Assembly (NCBI GenBank): GCA_021776195.1
Contig: JAJFGK010000162.1
Coordinates: 62,001-126,000, forward strand
Length of the DNA: 64,000 nucleotides
Direction: 5' to 3'
From: Kiloniellaceae bacterium
GTDB taxonomy: Bacteria; Pseudomonadota; Alphaproteobacteria; Kiloniellales; Kiloniellaceae
The position numbers and the translations under genes are program-made. Below, in pieces: positions 26,257-34,759 of this stretch. The notes beneath the pieces were generated by a model, which was not told where the DNA came from, did not search any database, and saw only the letters and a list, made by a program, of their open reading frames with translations. The stretch's first letter is position 1. Each line of letters starts with the position of its first letter.

Positions 26257-26940
26257 TCAGTTCTCGTTTTCTTTTTCTGGCGCTGGGGCCTCTGGCGCCG
26301 AGGCGGGGTCCACTGGCGAGGGCTTAGGGGTTTTAGGCCCGGTCGGTCGGGACTCTGTTGGTCTGGGTCGGGGCGGATTCATGACCAGGGCGACCTTGGA
26401 CATGAAGCCGGGGCCATCGTTGGCGACCAGGCGTTCGGCCTCGTCGGCCACCACGTCCAATTCCTTGTCGAGCCAGCCATTGTCGGTCTTGGCGAAGTCA
26501 TGCAGGACATAACCGTGAACCGCATCCTTGTGGCCGGGGTGTCCGATCCCCATGCGCACCCGCCAGTAGTCCTTGCCGACATGAGCGTCGATCGAGCGCA
26601 GCCCGTTGTGGCCACCGGCACCGCCGTCGTGCTTCACCCGGAGCTTGCCGGGGGCCAGGTCGAGCTCGTCATGAAAGACCGTGAGCGCCGTGGTCGGGAG
26701 CTTGAAGTAGCGCAAGGCCGCCCCGACCGCGCGGCCGGACTCGTTCATGAAAGTCTGCGGCTTCAGGCAGATGACCTTCTCGCCGCCGATCCGGCCCTCC
26801 GCCGTCTCCGCCTCGAAGGCGCGCTGCCAGCGCCCGAAGCCGTGGCGCCGCACGATCGCCTCGACCGCCATGAAGCCGATATTGTGGCGATGGCGCGCGT
26901 AGCGCGGGCCTGGGTTTCCAAGGCCAACGAAGAGCAACAT
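26257..26940 (-). CDS. pth: Peptidyl-tRNA hydrolase
   Basis: A 227-residue Pth enzyme that frees tRNA from prematurely released peptidyl-t[23 protein letters not shown] carries the substrate-binding Asn and catalytic His; [34 protein letters not shown] and [20 protein letters not shown] contain the remaining active-site residues. Residues after about 190 are a Pro/Lys-rich tail ([18 protein letters not shown]) longer than in the E. coli enzyme and probably disordered. The gene is 96 bases downstream of rplY and one base upstream of ychF. Confidence 0.95.
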   Translation of the reverse strand: MLLFVGLGNPGPRYARHRHNIGFMAVEAIVRRHGFGRWQRAFEAETAEGRIGGEKVICLKPQTFMNESGRAVGAALRYFKLPTTALTVFHDELDLAPGKLRVKHDGGAGGHNGLRSIDAHVGKDYWRVRMGIGHPGHKDAVHGYVLHDFAKTDNGWLDKELDVVADEAERLVANDGPGFMSKVALVMNPPRPRPTESRPTGPKTPKPSPVDPASAPEAPAPEKENEN

Positions 26941-27036
26941 GACATCGGGTCCCGTTGGTGGCGGCCGATCCCCAAGGCGATACCCGGCGGGCGCGACGGC
27001 TCCGCGAGGAGCAGCGCGCGCGCCAGAGCGGCGCGC

Positions 27037-27732
27037 CTAGCTCTCCGCCTCGCCTTCGCTCGCTTCGCCGTCGGCGGGGGCCGCACCTTCCACGCCCTCG
27101 CCCTCGCCTTCCACTTCCTCGCCCTCGGCCTCGGCTGCCGCCGCTTCCTCTTCTTCCTCGAGGCTCTTCACCGGAGCCGCGATGGTGGCGATGGTGAAGT
27201 CGCGGTCGGTGATCGCCGGCTCAACACCGTCGGGGAGGCTGATATGGGAGATATGGACGCCGTCACCGACCTCGAAACCGGTCAGGTCGACATCGATCTG
27301 CTGCGGCATGGCATCGGCGCGGCAGGTGACATCGATTTCGTAGCGCACCACGTTCAGGACGCCGCCACCGGTCAAACCTGGGGACTGTTCCTCGTTGATG
27401 AAGTTCACCGGCACCGCGACGGTCACCGTGGTGGTGGCCGAAACCCGCAGGAAATCGATATGCACCGGCCGGTCGGTGACCGGGTGGAACTGGACGTCAC
27501 GGGCCAGGACCCGCTCGGTCTTGCCGTTCACGTCAAGATCGAAGAGACGGGCGAAGAAGCCGGGGCTATGCAGCTCCTTGACCACCACACGTTCTTCCAG
27601 ATTGATGATAGAGGGGTCTTTCTTGGCGCCGTAGATGACGGCAGGCACTTGACCGGCACGACGTGCCGCCCGGGCTGGCCCCTTCCCGGCCCGGTCCCGC
27701 GCGAGGGCGGTCATGGTTGCGATCTCGTCCAT
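27037..27732 (-). CDS. rplY: 50S ribosomal protein L25/general stress protein Ctc
   Basis: A 231-residue long-form L25 (Ctc/TL5 type) that binds 5S rRNA. The L25 barrel is visible in RRAGQVPAVIYGAKKDPSII and VQFHPVTDRPVHIDFLRV; the second C-terminal domain covers about 95-190. The last 40 residues are almost all Glu, Ala and Gly, an acidic tail common in alphaproteobacterial L25. Its position between prs and pth is conserved widely. Confidence 0.95.
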   Translation of the reverse strand: MDEIATMTALARDRAGKGPARAARRAGQVPAVIYGAKKDPSIINLEERVVVKELHSPGFFARLFDLDVNGKTERVLARDVQFHPVTDRPVHIDFLRVSATTTVTVAVPVNFINEEQSPGLTGGGVLNVVRYEIDVTCRADAMPQQIDVDLTGFEVGDGVHISHISLPDGVEPAITDRDFTIATIAAPVKSLEEEEEAAAAEAEGEEVEGEGEGVEGAAPADGEASEGEAES

Positions 27733-27827
27733 TCTTCTCTCTCCGTTCAGCGATCGTCCGGCCCGCCAGGGGCGAACCGCCGATCAATTGCCCGCGGCCT
27801 CCAGGGGTGCTCCGGGCGCCTCAGCCG

Positions 27828-28772
27828 TCAGTGGGACGGCAAATTGAAAAGCGAGGACACCGAGCGTTCCTCGCTGGTCCGCGAAATCGCCTCGCCCAGC
27901 AGAGGGGCGATGGAGATCTGGCGAATATTCTGTGCCACGCGCACGGCCTCGGTCGCCTGAATCGAGTCCGTAATCACCAGCTCTTCCAAGGGCGAGGCCG
28001 CCACCCTTGCGACCGCGCCGCCCGAGAGGACACCATGGGTCACGTAGGCGGAAACGGCTGTCGCGCCGGCCTCGCGCAAGGCCACGGCGGCATTGCACAG
28101 GGTTCCGGCCGAATCGACAATATCGTCCACCAGGACGCAGCGCTTGCCCTTGACGTCGCCGATAATGTTCATCACCTCGGAGACCCCGGCGCGTTCGCGG
28201 CGCTTATCGATGATTGCCAGGTCCACGTCAAGAGCCTTGGCGATGGCCCGGGCGCGCACCACGCCGCCGACGTCGGGCGAGACCACGATCAAGCTGTTGT
28301 TGTCGCCGGTGCCCATCAGGTCCTTGGTAAAGATCGGCGAGGCGAAGAGGTTGTCCACCGGAATGTCGAAAAAGCCCTGGATCTGCCCCGCGTGCAGCTC
28401 CAGGGTCAAAACCCGGTCGGCGCCGGCGGTGGTGATGAGATTGGCCACCAGCTTGGCCGAAATCGGCGCCCGCGGGCTGGATTTGCGGTCTTGGCGAGCG
28501 TAGCCGAAGTAGGGCATCACCGCCGTGATGCGCCGCGCCGAGGCCCTTCGCAGCGCGTCGATCGCGATCAACAGCTCCATCAGATTGTCATTGGCCGGGA
28601 AGGAGGTCGACTGAATAACGAAGACATCTTCGCCGCGGATGTTTTCGTCGATCTCGACGAAGACCTCCATGTCCGAGAAGCGGCGCGCGGTGGCCTTGGT
28701 GAGCGGCAGGTTCAAGTAGGCGGAAATGGCTTCGGCCAGCGGCCGATTGCTGTTCCCAGTCAGGACTTTCAT
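27828..28772 (-). CDS. prs: Ribose-phosphate pyrophosphokinase
   Basis: A 314-residue PRPP synthetase, supplying phosphoribosyl pyrophosphate for nucleotide, histidine and tryptophan synthesis. Family blocks are [20 protein letters not shown], the catalytic flexible-loop and metal region [38 protein letters not shown], and the PRPP-binding loop [20 protein letters not shown]. It heads the prs-rplY-pth-ychF operon; a promoter candidate lies about 90 bases upstream. Confidence 0.97.
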   Translation of the reverse strand: MKVLTGNSNRPLAEAISAYLNLPLTKATARRFSDMEVFVEIDENIRGEDVFVIQSTSFPANDNLMELLIAIDALRRASARRITAVMPYFGYARQDRKSSPRAPISAKLVANLITTAGADRVLTLELHAGQIQGFFDIPVDNLFASPIFTKDLMGTGDNNSLIVVSPDVGGVVRARAIAKALDVDLAIIDKRRERAGVSEVMNIIGDVKGKRCVLVDDIVDSAGTLCNAAVALREAGATAVSAYVTHGVLSGGAVARVAASPLEELVITDSIQATEAVRVAQNIRQISIAPLLGEAISRTSEERSVSSLFNLPSH

Positions 28773-28861
28773 GGTGTTTCCCCGTCCGATCGGGCCCTTT
28801 CAGGGCCGCCGCTGCGTCGCCCCGATGCCGCCCCGGCACCCCTTCCCCATCGGGCGCGCGG

Positions 28862-28890
28862 ACCATATCAGCGTGCCCAAACCCTGTAAA
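28862..28890 (-). promoter_or_regulatory. Candidate sigma-70 promoter for prs
   Basis: Read on the minus strand, TTTACA (28885-28890) and TATGGT (28862-28867) are separated by 17 bases. It lies about 90 bases upstream of the prs start in an otherwise GC-rich gap. Judged by eye only. Confidence 0.4.
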
Positions 28891-28906
28891 CGCACTTACG
28901 CCGGCA

Positions 28907-28975
28907 TCACATGAAAACACAGGTCGCGAGCAGGCCGAGGCAGCAAAAGGCCAGGAAAAGCAACAGGTGAGGCAT
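28907..28975 (-). CDS. Possible 22-residue hydrophobic peptide
   Basis: A short frame with ATG at 28975 and TGA at 28907 encodes a strongly hydrophobic peptide starting MPHLLLFLAFCCLGLLATC, enough for a single membrane helix. GGAGAG lies three to eight bases before the ATG. It starts 25 bases after the stop of the M24-like gene on the same strand and could be the last member of that operon. I do not recognise it. Its shortness means it may be chance. Confidence 0.3.
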   Translation of the reverse strand: MPHLLLFLAFCCLGLLATCVFM

Positions 28976-29000
28976 TCTCTCCGACCGCCTGATCCCGGCC

Positions 29001-30152
29001 TCAGCCGACCACCAGATCCAAGGGCGTCCGCGACAGCGGCTCGGCGCCCGATTCGGTCACCAGCGAGGTTCGGCCCAGGGTCATCGCCAGGTTGTTGGGG
29101 CTGTCGAAGATGATCATGTGACAGAAGATCGTCATGCCGGGCTCTACCGCCACCGGGTTGTCTTGATAGAGCATGGGCCAGTCCATCCAGTTGGGCGAGA
29201 AAGTCGTGCCCAGGGAATAGCCGCAGGCCTGCATACGGTCTTCGGCGTGGCCGCGCGCATCCATCACCCGGGCGTGGGCGTCGAAGGCCTGGCCGAAGGT
29301 GTTGCCCGGCTTCAGGGCATCTTCGACCGCCAGCAACGCCTCGCGCGCGGCCTCGAACATGGCCGCCTGCTTGGCCGGCACCTCGCCCACCGGAATGGTC
29401 CACATCATGGCGGCGTGGTAGTGCCGGTAGGCGCCGGCCCATTCCAGGGTCAACTGATCCTGCGCGTCGAGCACCCGGCGGCCGGAGTGGTAGCGGCAGA
29501 GCAGGGCCTGCTCGCCGGAGCCGATGATGAACTCATTGCCGGGATAGTCGCCGCCGCCGGCAAAGATCGCGCCCTGCATGGCCGCCAGAATGGCGCCCTC
29601 GTCGGCCCCGGCATGGGCCAGACCACGGGCCTCGTCGAAGGCCTGATCGGCCAGTTCGGCGGCACGGCGCACATAGGCGATCTCGCTCTCGCTCTTGACC
29701 ACCCGCTGGCGGGTCACCAGGTCGGAGGCATCCTCCAGGCGGCAGAAGCCCTGGAGCGCGGCCTCCAGCTGGCGGCCATTGTGCGCGGTCAGGCCATAGG
29801 CGTCGTACTCCACGCCCAGGCGCTTTCCCTGGCGGCCCTTCTCGTCGAGCAGGGCGCGCAGGTCGTCGGCCGGCCGGACATCGGGCAGATTGACCCAGAT
29901 GCGGATATCCTCGATGCAGGAGGTCTGTTGCGCCTGACGCAGGTCGGGCAGGCGGGTCAAGAGCGCCATCTCGCCGTCCTGGCCAAGGTAGAGGCACTGA
30001 AAGAAGACGTAGCCGAAGGTATCGTAGCCGGTCAGGTAAAACATCGACTCCTGGCGGAACATCAAAAGTCCGTCGAGGCCCCGTTCGGCCAGGGCGGCAC
30101 AGGCGCGTTCGCGGCGCTGGGCCAGTTCGTCTCGGCTAAAGTGCAACGGCAT
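29001..30152 (-). CDS. M24-family (creatinase/Xaa-Pro peptidase-like) protein
   Basis: A 383-residue pita-bread protein of the M24 family: an N-terminal creatinase-type domain (MPLHFSRDELAQRRERACAA, GLDGLLMFRQESMFYLTGYD) then the M24 domain. The expected metal ligands look absent: where peptidases have D-x-G-x-x-x-x-G-Y-x-x-D it has LEWAGAYRHYHAAMMWT, and the GHGxG and late Glu motifs read GYSLGTTFSPNW and CHMIIFDS. That points to a creatinase or ectoine-hydrolase-like enzyme. I take the ATG at 30152, one base after the pgeF stop; a longer upstream frame overlaps pgeF. Confidence 0.8.
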   Translation of the reverse strand: MPLHFSRDELAQRRERACAALAERGLDGLLMFRQESMFYLTGYDTFGYVFFQCLYLGQDGEMALLTRLPDLRQAQQTSCIEDIRIWVNLPDVRPADDLRALLDEKGRQGKRLGVEYDAYGLTAHNGRQLEAALQGFCRLEDASDLVTRQRVVKSESEIAYVRRAAELADQAFDEARGLAHAGADEGAILAAMQGAIFAGGGDYPGNEFIIGSGEQALLCRYHSGRRVLDAQDQLTLEWAGAYRHYHAAMMWTIPVGEVPAKQAAMFEAAREALLAVEDALKPGNTFGQAFDAHARVMDARGHAEDRMQACGYSLGTTFSPNWMDWPMLYQDNPVAVEPGMTIFCHMIIFDSPNNLAMTLGRTSLVTESGAEPLSRTPLDLVVG

Positions 30153-30153
30153 G

Positions 30154-30924
30154 TCAGGGCTCCAGGCAGATGGCGGAAAGACTGCGCCCGTAGTCGGTCT
30201 CCCCCTGGAGACAGGCGCGGCGATAGGAAAAGAAACGCTCTGGCTCGGCGCAGGTATCGCCCCCCAGGACCTCTGTCCGGGCGATCCCCGCCACCCCCAG
30301 GCGCCGGGCGACATAGCCCTTGATGTCGAAGCGAAAGTGGCCGGCCCGCTCGGCGCCGTGAAAGAAGGTCTGGTTGGCCGGGTCCTGGGCCAGGAAGGGG
30401 GCGGGAAACTCGGGGCCGACCTCGTAGGAAGCGCGGGCGATGGCCGGCCCGACGGCCGCCACGGTGGCCGCCCGGCTGGCGCCCAGCTTTGTCATGGCCT
30501 CCAGGGTCGCCTCCAGGATACCGCCCAGCGCGCCGCGCCAGCCGGCGTGGGCGGCGCCGACGACCCCGGCCTTGGGGTCGGCGAAGAGCACCGGCACGCA
30601 GTCGGCGGTGGTGATGGCGATGGCCCGGCCGGCCTCGCGGGTGACCAGCGCGTCGCCGTGCAGCGCCTGGCCCGCACGCCAGTCCGCGCCGACCGCCAGG
30701 GCGTCGGCGGAATGGCTCTGGTAGGGACTGGCCAGGCAATCCGCCTCGAGCCCCAGCGCGCCGGCCACCCGACGCCGGTTCTCCGCGACATGACCTTGGT
30801 CGTCCTTCGAGCCGAGGCCGCAGTTCAAGGAACCGTAGAGCCCGCGGCTGACACCGCCTTGGCGGGTGAAAAAGCCGTGGCGCAGGCCGGGCAGGCGGCT
30901 CAGGGTTTCCGCTTCGATTTTCAT
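30154..30924 (-). CDS. pgeF: Peptidoglycan editing factor PgeF (YfiH/laccase-domain)
   Basis: A 256-residue YfiH-family protein. Family members have been reported as purine nucleoside phosphorylases/adenosine deaminases and as a factor that removes wrongly inserted L-Ser from muropeptides. The three metal-site motifs are ASPYQSHSADALAV (His), ITTADCVPVLFAD (Cys) and GAAHAGWRGALGGI (His). GVSRGLYGSLNCG and GPAIARASYEVGPEF are further signatures. It lies between the NDUFAF7-like gene (50-base gap) and the M24-like gene (1-base gap), in the lgt operon, which suits a cell-envelope role. Confidence 0.9.
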   Translation of the reverse strand: MKIEAETLSRLPGLRHGFFTRQGGVSRGLYGSLNCGLGSKDDQGHVAENRRRVAGALGLEADCLASPYQSHSADALAVGADWRAGQALHGDALVTREAGRAIAITTADCVPVLFADPKAGVVGAAHAGWRGALGGILEATLEAMTKLGASRAATVAAVGPAIARASYEVGPEFPAPFLAQDPANQTFFHGAERAGHFRFDIKGYVARRLGVAGIARTEVLGGDTCAEPERFFSYRRACLQGETDYGRSLSAICLEP

Positions 30925-30974
30925 GGCCGCACTCTATCGGCAGAAGCTGAGGGCGAACAAGGCCAGACCTTGGC

Positions 30975-32132
30975 CTAGAGACCTACGAAGCCGGGAGGCG
31001 CGCCGAACCCGGGCGGGGCGAGGGCCAGGACCTTGAAGTGTTCGCCCATCGCCGCGGGCGCGATCAGACGGTCGCGCGCCGCCATGATCGCGCCGGCCTG
31101 CGCGGGGGTCTTGCCAGTTGCCAGCGCCGCCGCGCGCTGGTCGATGCCGAGCGCGGTCAGAAAGCGGCCCTGGCCGATGGGGCCGAAGGCCTGGGCGCCG
31201 GCGGATGCGGCGGCCGCGGCCAGGCTGGTGAAATCGACCAGCGCGGTGAGATCGGCGGCTCCGGGATCGGCCAGGGGATCGGCCCGGCCATGGGCCCTGA
31301 CCGCCTGCAGGGTGGTGCCGCTGACCGGGACGGCATGACCGTAGTCGACGATCAGGCCGGCGCCGCCCTGGCTTGCGATCAACTGGCCGAGGTCGCCTGC
31401 CTGGGCGCGGCCGGCGGGCGACACCTCGACAAGGGCGCCGGGCGGCGCCGATTGCAGCATCTCCGGGATCAGCGCGAGATGCAGCGGCGAGGCCGGACCC
31501 AGCGAGAAACTCAGTCTGCCGGCGGGGTCCCCAGGGGAGTCCCCAGGGGCGTCCCCAGGGGCGTCCCCAGGGGAGTCCCCAGGGGCGTCCAGAGTCACCA
31601 TGCGCTCGCACCAGCCGGCCTCGACCTTCTCGAACTGGCGGATCGGCAGGGCGTCGAAGAACTCGTTGGCGATCACCAGGGAGGGCAATTCGGGGAGGCT
31701 GCCGAGAGAGTCGTGCCACTGGGTCCGCGCGGCCGGGAACAGCGGGGCCAGCCGTTCGGCCTGGCTGCGGCGCAAGACCGGGCTCACCTCGATCAGATGG
31801 AGGCTTGCCGCATCGAGCGCCTCGGGCAGGACCCGCAGGGCGCGCAGCAGGTCGGCCATCAGGGTGCCGCGACCGGGCCCCAGTTCGACCAACTGGAAGG
31901 GCGCCGGCCGGCCCAGGCCCTGCCAAACCTCGAGGCACCACAGGCCGATCAGCTCACCGAACATCTGGCTGACCTCGGGCGCGGTGACGAAGTCGCCGGC
32001 TGCGCCCAGGGGATCGGCGGTCATGTAGTAGCCCTCGCGCGGGTCGGTCAGGGCAAGCGCCATGTACTCCGCCAGGCTGATCGCCCCGGCTTCTCGGATC
32101 CGCCTTTCGATGCGTCGCGCCAGGCCGCTCAA
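30975..32132 (-). CDS. NDUFAF7-family SAM-dependent methyltransferase
   Basis: A 385-residue class I methyltransferase of the MidA/NDUFAF7 family (COG1565), whose eukaryotic member methylates an arginine of complex I subunit NDUFS2. The SAM site is ELGPGRGTLMADLLRAL; ISLAEYMALALTDPREGYYM at the start and VIANEFFDALPIRQFEK in the middle are family signatures. A tandem GDSP/GDAP tetrapeptide repeat (about residues 181-202), encoded by a 12-base DNA repeat, interrupts the domain after VTLDAPG and is unusual. It is 34 bases downstream of lgt and upstream of pgeF. Confidence 0.9.
   Translation of the reverse strand: MSGLARRIERRIREAGAISLAEYMALALTDPREGYYMTADPLGAAGDFVTAPEVSQMFGELIGLWCLEVWQGLGRPAPFQLVELGPGRGTLMADLLRALRVLPEALDAASLHLIEVSPVLRRSQAERLAPLFPAARTQWHDSLGSLPELPSLVIANEFFDALPIRQFEKVEAGWCERMVTLDAPGDSPGDAPGDAPGDSPGDPAGRLSFSLGPASPLHLALIPEMLQSAPPGALVEVSPAGRAQAGDLGQLIASQGGAGLIVDYGHAVPVSGTTLQAVRAHGRADPLADPGAADLTALVDFTSLAAAAASAGAQAFGPIGQGRFLTALGIDQRAAALATGKTPAQAGAIMAARDRLIAPAAMGEHFKVLALAPPGFGAPPGFVGL
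31527..31590. repeat. 12-bp in-frame tandem repeat (GDSP/GDAP)
   Basis: Five and one third copies of gtccccaggggM (M is a or c) lie inside the NDUFAF7-like gene. Each unit contains the near-palindrome CCCCaGGGG and encodes four residues, so copy-number changes would not shift frame. The a/c difference gives GDSP or GDAP. Confidence 0.9.
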
Positions 32133-32166
32133 GAGGATCTCCTTGCCGCCGCCGACCCGCTGTCCC

Positions 32167-32976
32167 TCAGGCCTTGCGGCCGAGCGCGAAAATGATCGCG
32201 AGACCGGCCAGGATCATGGGCAGGGACAGGACCTGCCCCATGGAGATGCCGGGCAGGATGAAATCGAGATGCTGGTCGGGCTGGCGGAAGAACTCGGCGG
32301 CGATGCGCGCCGCGCCGTAGCCGATCAGGAACAGGCCGGAGGTCAGCCCGAGGCGCTCGAGCCCGCCGCGGCGCACGACGACCAGCAAAAGCAGGAACAA
32401 GACCAAGCCCTCCAGGGCCGCTTCGTAAAGCTGGCTGGGATGGCGCGGCACCGGCGTTTGGTCCTCGCCCTCGTAGAACAGGAAGGCCCAGGGGACTTGC
32501 GACGGGTCGGCAGGGCGACCGAAGAGCTCGCCGTTGATGAAATTGGCGATGCGCCCGAAAAAAAGCCCGATCGGCGCGGCGCAGACCACGATGTCGGCCA
32601 GGCCGACGAGGGGCAGGCCGCGGCGGCGCGCGAAGAGGATCATGGCCACCAGCACGCCGAGCATACCGCCGTGGAAGGACATGCCGCCCTGCCAGATCAT
32701 CAGCGCGTCCAGGGGATGGCTCAGGTAGTGGATCGGCTTGTAGAAGAGGATGTAGCCGACGCGCCCGCCGAGGACGACGCCGAGGGTCGCCCAGACCAGG
32801 AAATCGTCGAAGGCGAGAGGGGTCACCAAGCGCGGCGGCAGGGCGGTCAGCCAGCGGCAATAGCGCCAGCCGAGCAGCAGCCCGCCGATGTAGGCGAGCG
32901 CATACCAGCGCAGGGCGAAGGGCCCGATCTGGAAGATCACCGAGTCGAAGTCGTGGACGATGACGGCCCAGCTCAT
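32167..32976 (-). CDS. lgt: Phosphatidylglycerol--prolipoprotein diacylglyceryl transferase
   Basis: A 269-residue integral membrane enzyme that attaches diacylglycerol to the lipobox cysteine of prolipoproteins. Seven hydrophobic segments are apparent. Signature blocks are WQGGMSFHGGMLGVLVAMIL (HGGM/HGGL motif with essential His) and GLFFGRIANFINGELFGRPA (the Lgt signature with the essential Arg). RHPSQLYEAALEGLVLFLLL near the C-terminus is also conserved. It is 18 bases downstream of hldD and leads into the NDUFAF7-pgeF-M24 run. Confidence 0.97.
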   Translation of the reverse strand: MSWAVIVHDFDSVIFQIGPFALRWYALAYIGGLLLGWRYCRWLTALPPRLVTPLAFDDFLVWATLGVVLGGRVGYILFYKPIHYLSHPLDALMIWQGGMSFHGGMLGVLVAMILFARRRGLPLVGLADIVVCAAPIGLFFGRIANFINGELFGRPADPSQVPWAFLFYEGEDQTPVPRHPSQLYEAALEGLVLFLLLLVVVRRGGLERLGLTSGLFLIGYGAARIAAEFFRQPDQHLDFILPGISMGQVLSLPMILAGLAIIFALGRKA

Positions 32977-32994
32977 GGTCTTGCTCTCCCCGGT

Positions 32995-33978
32995 TCAGCG
33001 GTAAGGATCGTTCCGGCTCAGGTGCTCGCGGATGTAGGACGCGACGCCTGCTTCCAGTGTCGTAAAGGGCTTGTCGTAGCCGGCCGCCGCCAGACGTTCC
33101 ATGCGGGCCTGGGTGAAGTACTGGTATTTGTCCCGGATCGCCTGCGGGGTTGCGATATAGTCGATCGCGGGGTTCCGGCCAAGGGCGGCGAACACGGCCC
33201 CGGCCAGATCGGCGAAGGAACGGGCCCGGCCGGTCCCCACATTGAAGAAGCCGCTCAGCCCTGGCCGATCCAGCAGCCAGAGCACCACCTCCACACAGTC
33301 GCCGACCCAGATGAAGTCGCGCAGCTGCCCGCCGTCGGCATAGTCCGGGTGGTGCGACTTGAAGAGCCGCGCCGGCTCGCCCCGCATCACCTGGTTGTAA
33401 AGATGCCACGCGACGCTGGCCTGGCCGCCCTTGTGGTACTCGTTGGGACCATAAACGTTGAAGAAGCGAAGCCCGGCCCAGGAGGGCGGGCAGGGTGCGC
33501 CGGCCGTCCCTTGCGCGACCGCCCAGCGATCGAACAGCAGCTTGCTCCAGCCATAGCCGTTGAGCGGCCAAAGCCGTGCCAGCGCCGCCGGCGCGGCATC
33601 GTCGTCGAAGCCCTCGGCGCCGTCGCCGTAGGTGGCGGCGGAGGAGGCATAGATAAAGGGCAGGCCGCGCGCCGCCGCGAAGGTCCAGAGGCGCTTGGAG
33701 AGGACGATGTTGGTCTCGACCAGCAGGGCGATGTCGCGCTCGGTGGTGCTCGAGATCGCGCCCATGTGGATCACCGCCGTGACCGCCGCCGCCTCGTGCT
33801 CCAGAAACCGGTCCAGCTCTTCCGGCGTGACGAGGGCCGCCAGCGCGCGCTTGTCCAGGTTGCGCGCCTTGTCGCCCTCGGGCGGCAGATCGCAGACCGC
33901 GACCGCCCGCCCGGCGGTGCAGAGCGCGGCGACGATATTGGAGCCGATGAAGCCCGCCCCGCCGGTCACCAGAATCAT
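32995..33978 (-). CDS. hldD: ADP-L-glycero-D-manno-heptose 6-epimerase
   Basis: A 327-residue extended SDR that makes ADP-L-glycero-D-manno-heptose for lipopolysaccharide inner core. The Rossmann motif TGGAGFIGSN is at residues 5-14, FIYASSAATYGDG carries the catalytic Ser, YGWSK the Y-x-x-x-K pair, and FFNVYGPNEYHKGGQASVAW is the HldD signature. ATG 33978 has GGAGAG upstream and begins directly at the Rossmann strand; longer frames are spurious. The next genes, lgt, NDUFAF7-like and pgeF, follow closely, giving a mostly envelope-related operon. Confidence 0.95.
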   Translation of the reverse strand: MILVTGGAGFIGSNIVAALCTAGRAVAVCDLPPEGDKARNLDKRALAALVTPEELDRFLEHEAAAVTAVIHMGAISSTTERDIALLVETNIVLSKRLWTFAAARGLPFIYASSAATYGDGAEGFDDDAAPAALARLWPLNGYGWSKLLFDRWAVAQGTAGAPCPPSWAGLRFFNVYGPNEYHKGGQASVAWHLYNQVMRGEPARLFKSHHPDYADGGQLRDFIWVGDCVEVVLWLLDRPGLSGFFNVGTGRARSFADLAGAVFAALGRNPAIDYIATPQAIRDKYQYFTQARMERLAAAGYDKPFTTLEAGVASYIREHLSRNDPYR

Positions 33979-34141
33979 CGGGCTCTCCGTTCGTGTTCCT
34001 GCGCCCCGTCGCGCCACTGGCTGCGGGTTTATAGGTCGCTGGGTCGACGGGCCGCAAGGCCGATAGCAAGCGCCAGCCGAAACCGGGCGCCGCCCGAAAC
34101 CGGGCCCGAGACCGAGATTGGGGCTTGAAATTCGATCTACA

Positions 34142-34166
34142 ATTACTATTTGTAATGAAGTGTAAT
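34142..34166. promoter_or_regulatory. Three 10-bp-phased ATTAC/GTAAT boxes before the PspA-flotillin operon
   Basis: ATTAC at 34142-34146 is followed by GTAAT at 34152-34156 and again at 34162-34166, each start exactly ten bases after the last, in a markedly AT-rich island (about 34125-34200) 54 bases upstream of the first gene of the operon. The first two form an inverted repeat with a five-base loop. One-turn phasing on the same DNA face is typical of regulator sites. A TATACAT -10-like element follows at about 34172. No regulator is assigned. Confidence 0.45.
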
Positions 34167-34219
34167 TTAATGTATACATATGGAGACATTTGGTTTCCAT
34201 AAGGTAAGGGGCAACGGGA

Positions 34220-34759
34220 ATGCCGAACAAGATGCTGCCGATTTCGGTGCGAATTTCGTTGGACGATGCGACCTTTCTGTCCGGGTTCTCGATTTCCGGC
34301 GCGACCACGCCGAGCGAAAAGATCCGCGCCCTGATCAAGGGGGCCCGCCACCGCCAGGAGGGCGTGCGCGACTACGCGGAGGGCCTGCGGGTTCAGGAAG
34401 AACAGATGGCCCCCATCATGCTGGGCGTGCTCGAGGCGGAAAACCGCCTTGGGATGCATTCCGAGTTCGTCAATCTTCTGGCGCGCTGGCTACCCGAGGC
34501 CCAGGCACATTTCCTGGCCCATGGCCCCGGGCCGGTACTGCAGGACGACGATGACGAGTTGGGCCAAACCCTCGCCACCCTGGAAAAGGGTGCCGCCGAC
34601 CGCGTGATCTCCCTGCTGGAGAACGTGCTGCGTTTGGCGATCACGCCGAAGAGTCCCTGTTACGACGACGCTCTTTTTGGCCAGAGGATCGAGAGCGCAT
34701 TGGAGCTCTGCGGCCTGATTTCATCCCTGAGAGTCGAGAAAGGAGAGACCACCTCATGA
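34220..34759 (+). CDS. Unknown protein, first gene of PspA-flotillin operon
   Basis: A 179-residue protein I do not recognise. It begins MPNKMLPISVRISLDDATFL and has SGATTPSEKIRALIKGARHR, then is mainly helical with an acidic loop (QDDDDELGQT); no signal peptide or membrane helix is seen. The short strand PISVRISLDDATFL followed by a helix could be a ribbon-helix-helix-type DNA-binding fold, but this is a guess from spacing only. AAGGTAAGGGG precedes the ATG. The stop overlaps the PspA start by four bases, so the product is made with PspA and is a plausible partner or regulator of the operon. Confidence 0.8.
   Translation: MPNKMLPISVRISLDDATFLSGFSISGATTPSEKIRALIKGARHRQEGVRDYAEGLRVQEEQMAPIMLGVLEAENRLGMHSEFVNLLARWLPEAQAHFLAHGPGPVLQDDDDELGQTLATLEKGAADRVISLLENVLRLAITPKSPCYDDALFGQRIESALELCGLISSLRVEKGETTS

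Noticed and set aside
30062..30739. Minus-strand 225-codon frame overlapping pgeF
   Set aside because: It overlaps pgeF out of frame and lacks motifs, while pgeF has all its metal-site motifs.
31527..31590. Possible CRISPR-like array
   Set aside because: The 12-base units abut with no spacers and keep the reading frame of a methyltransferase gene, so it is a coding tandem repeat.
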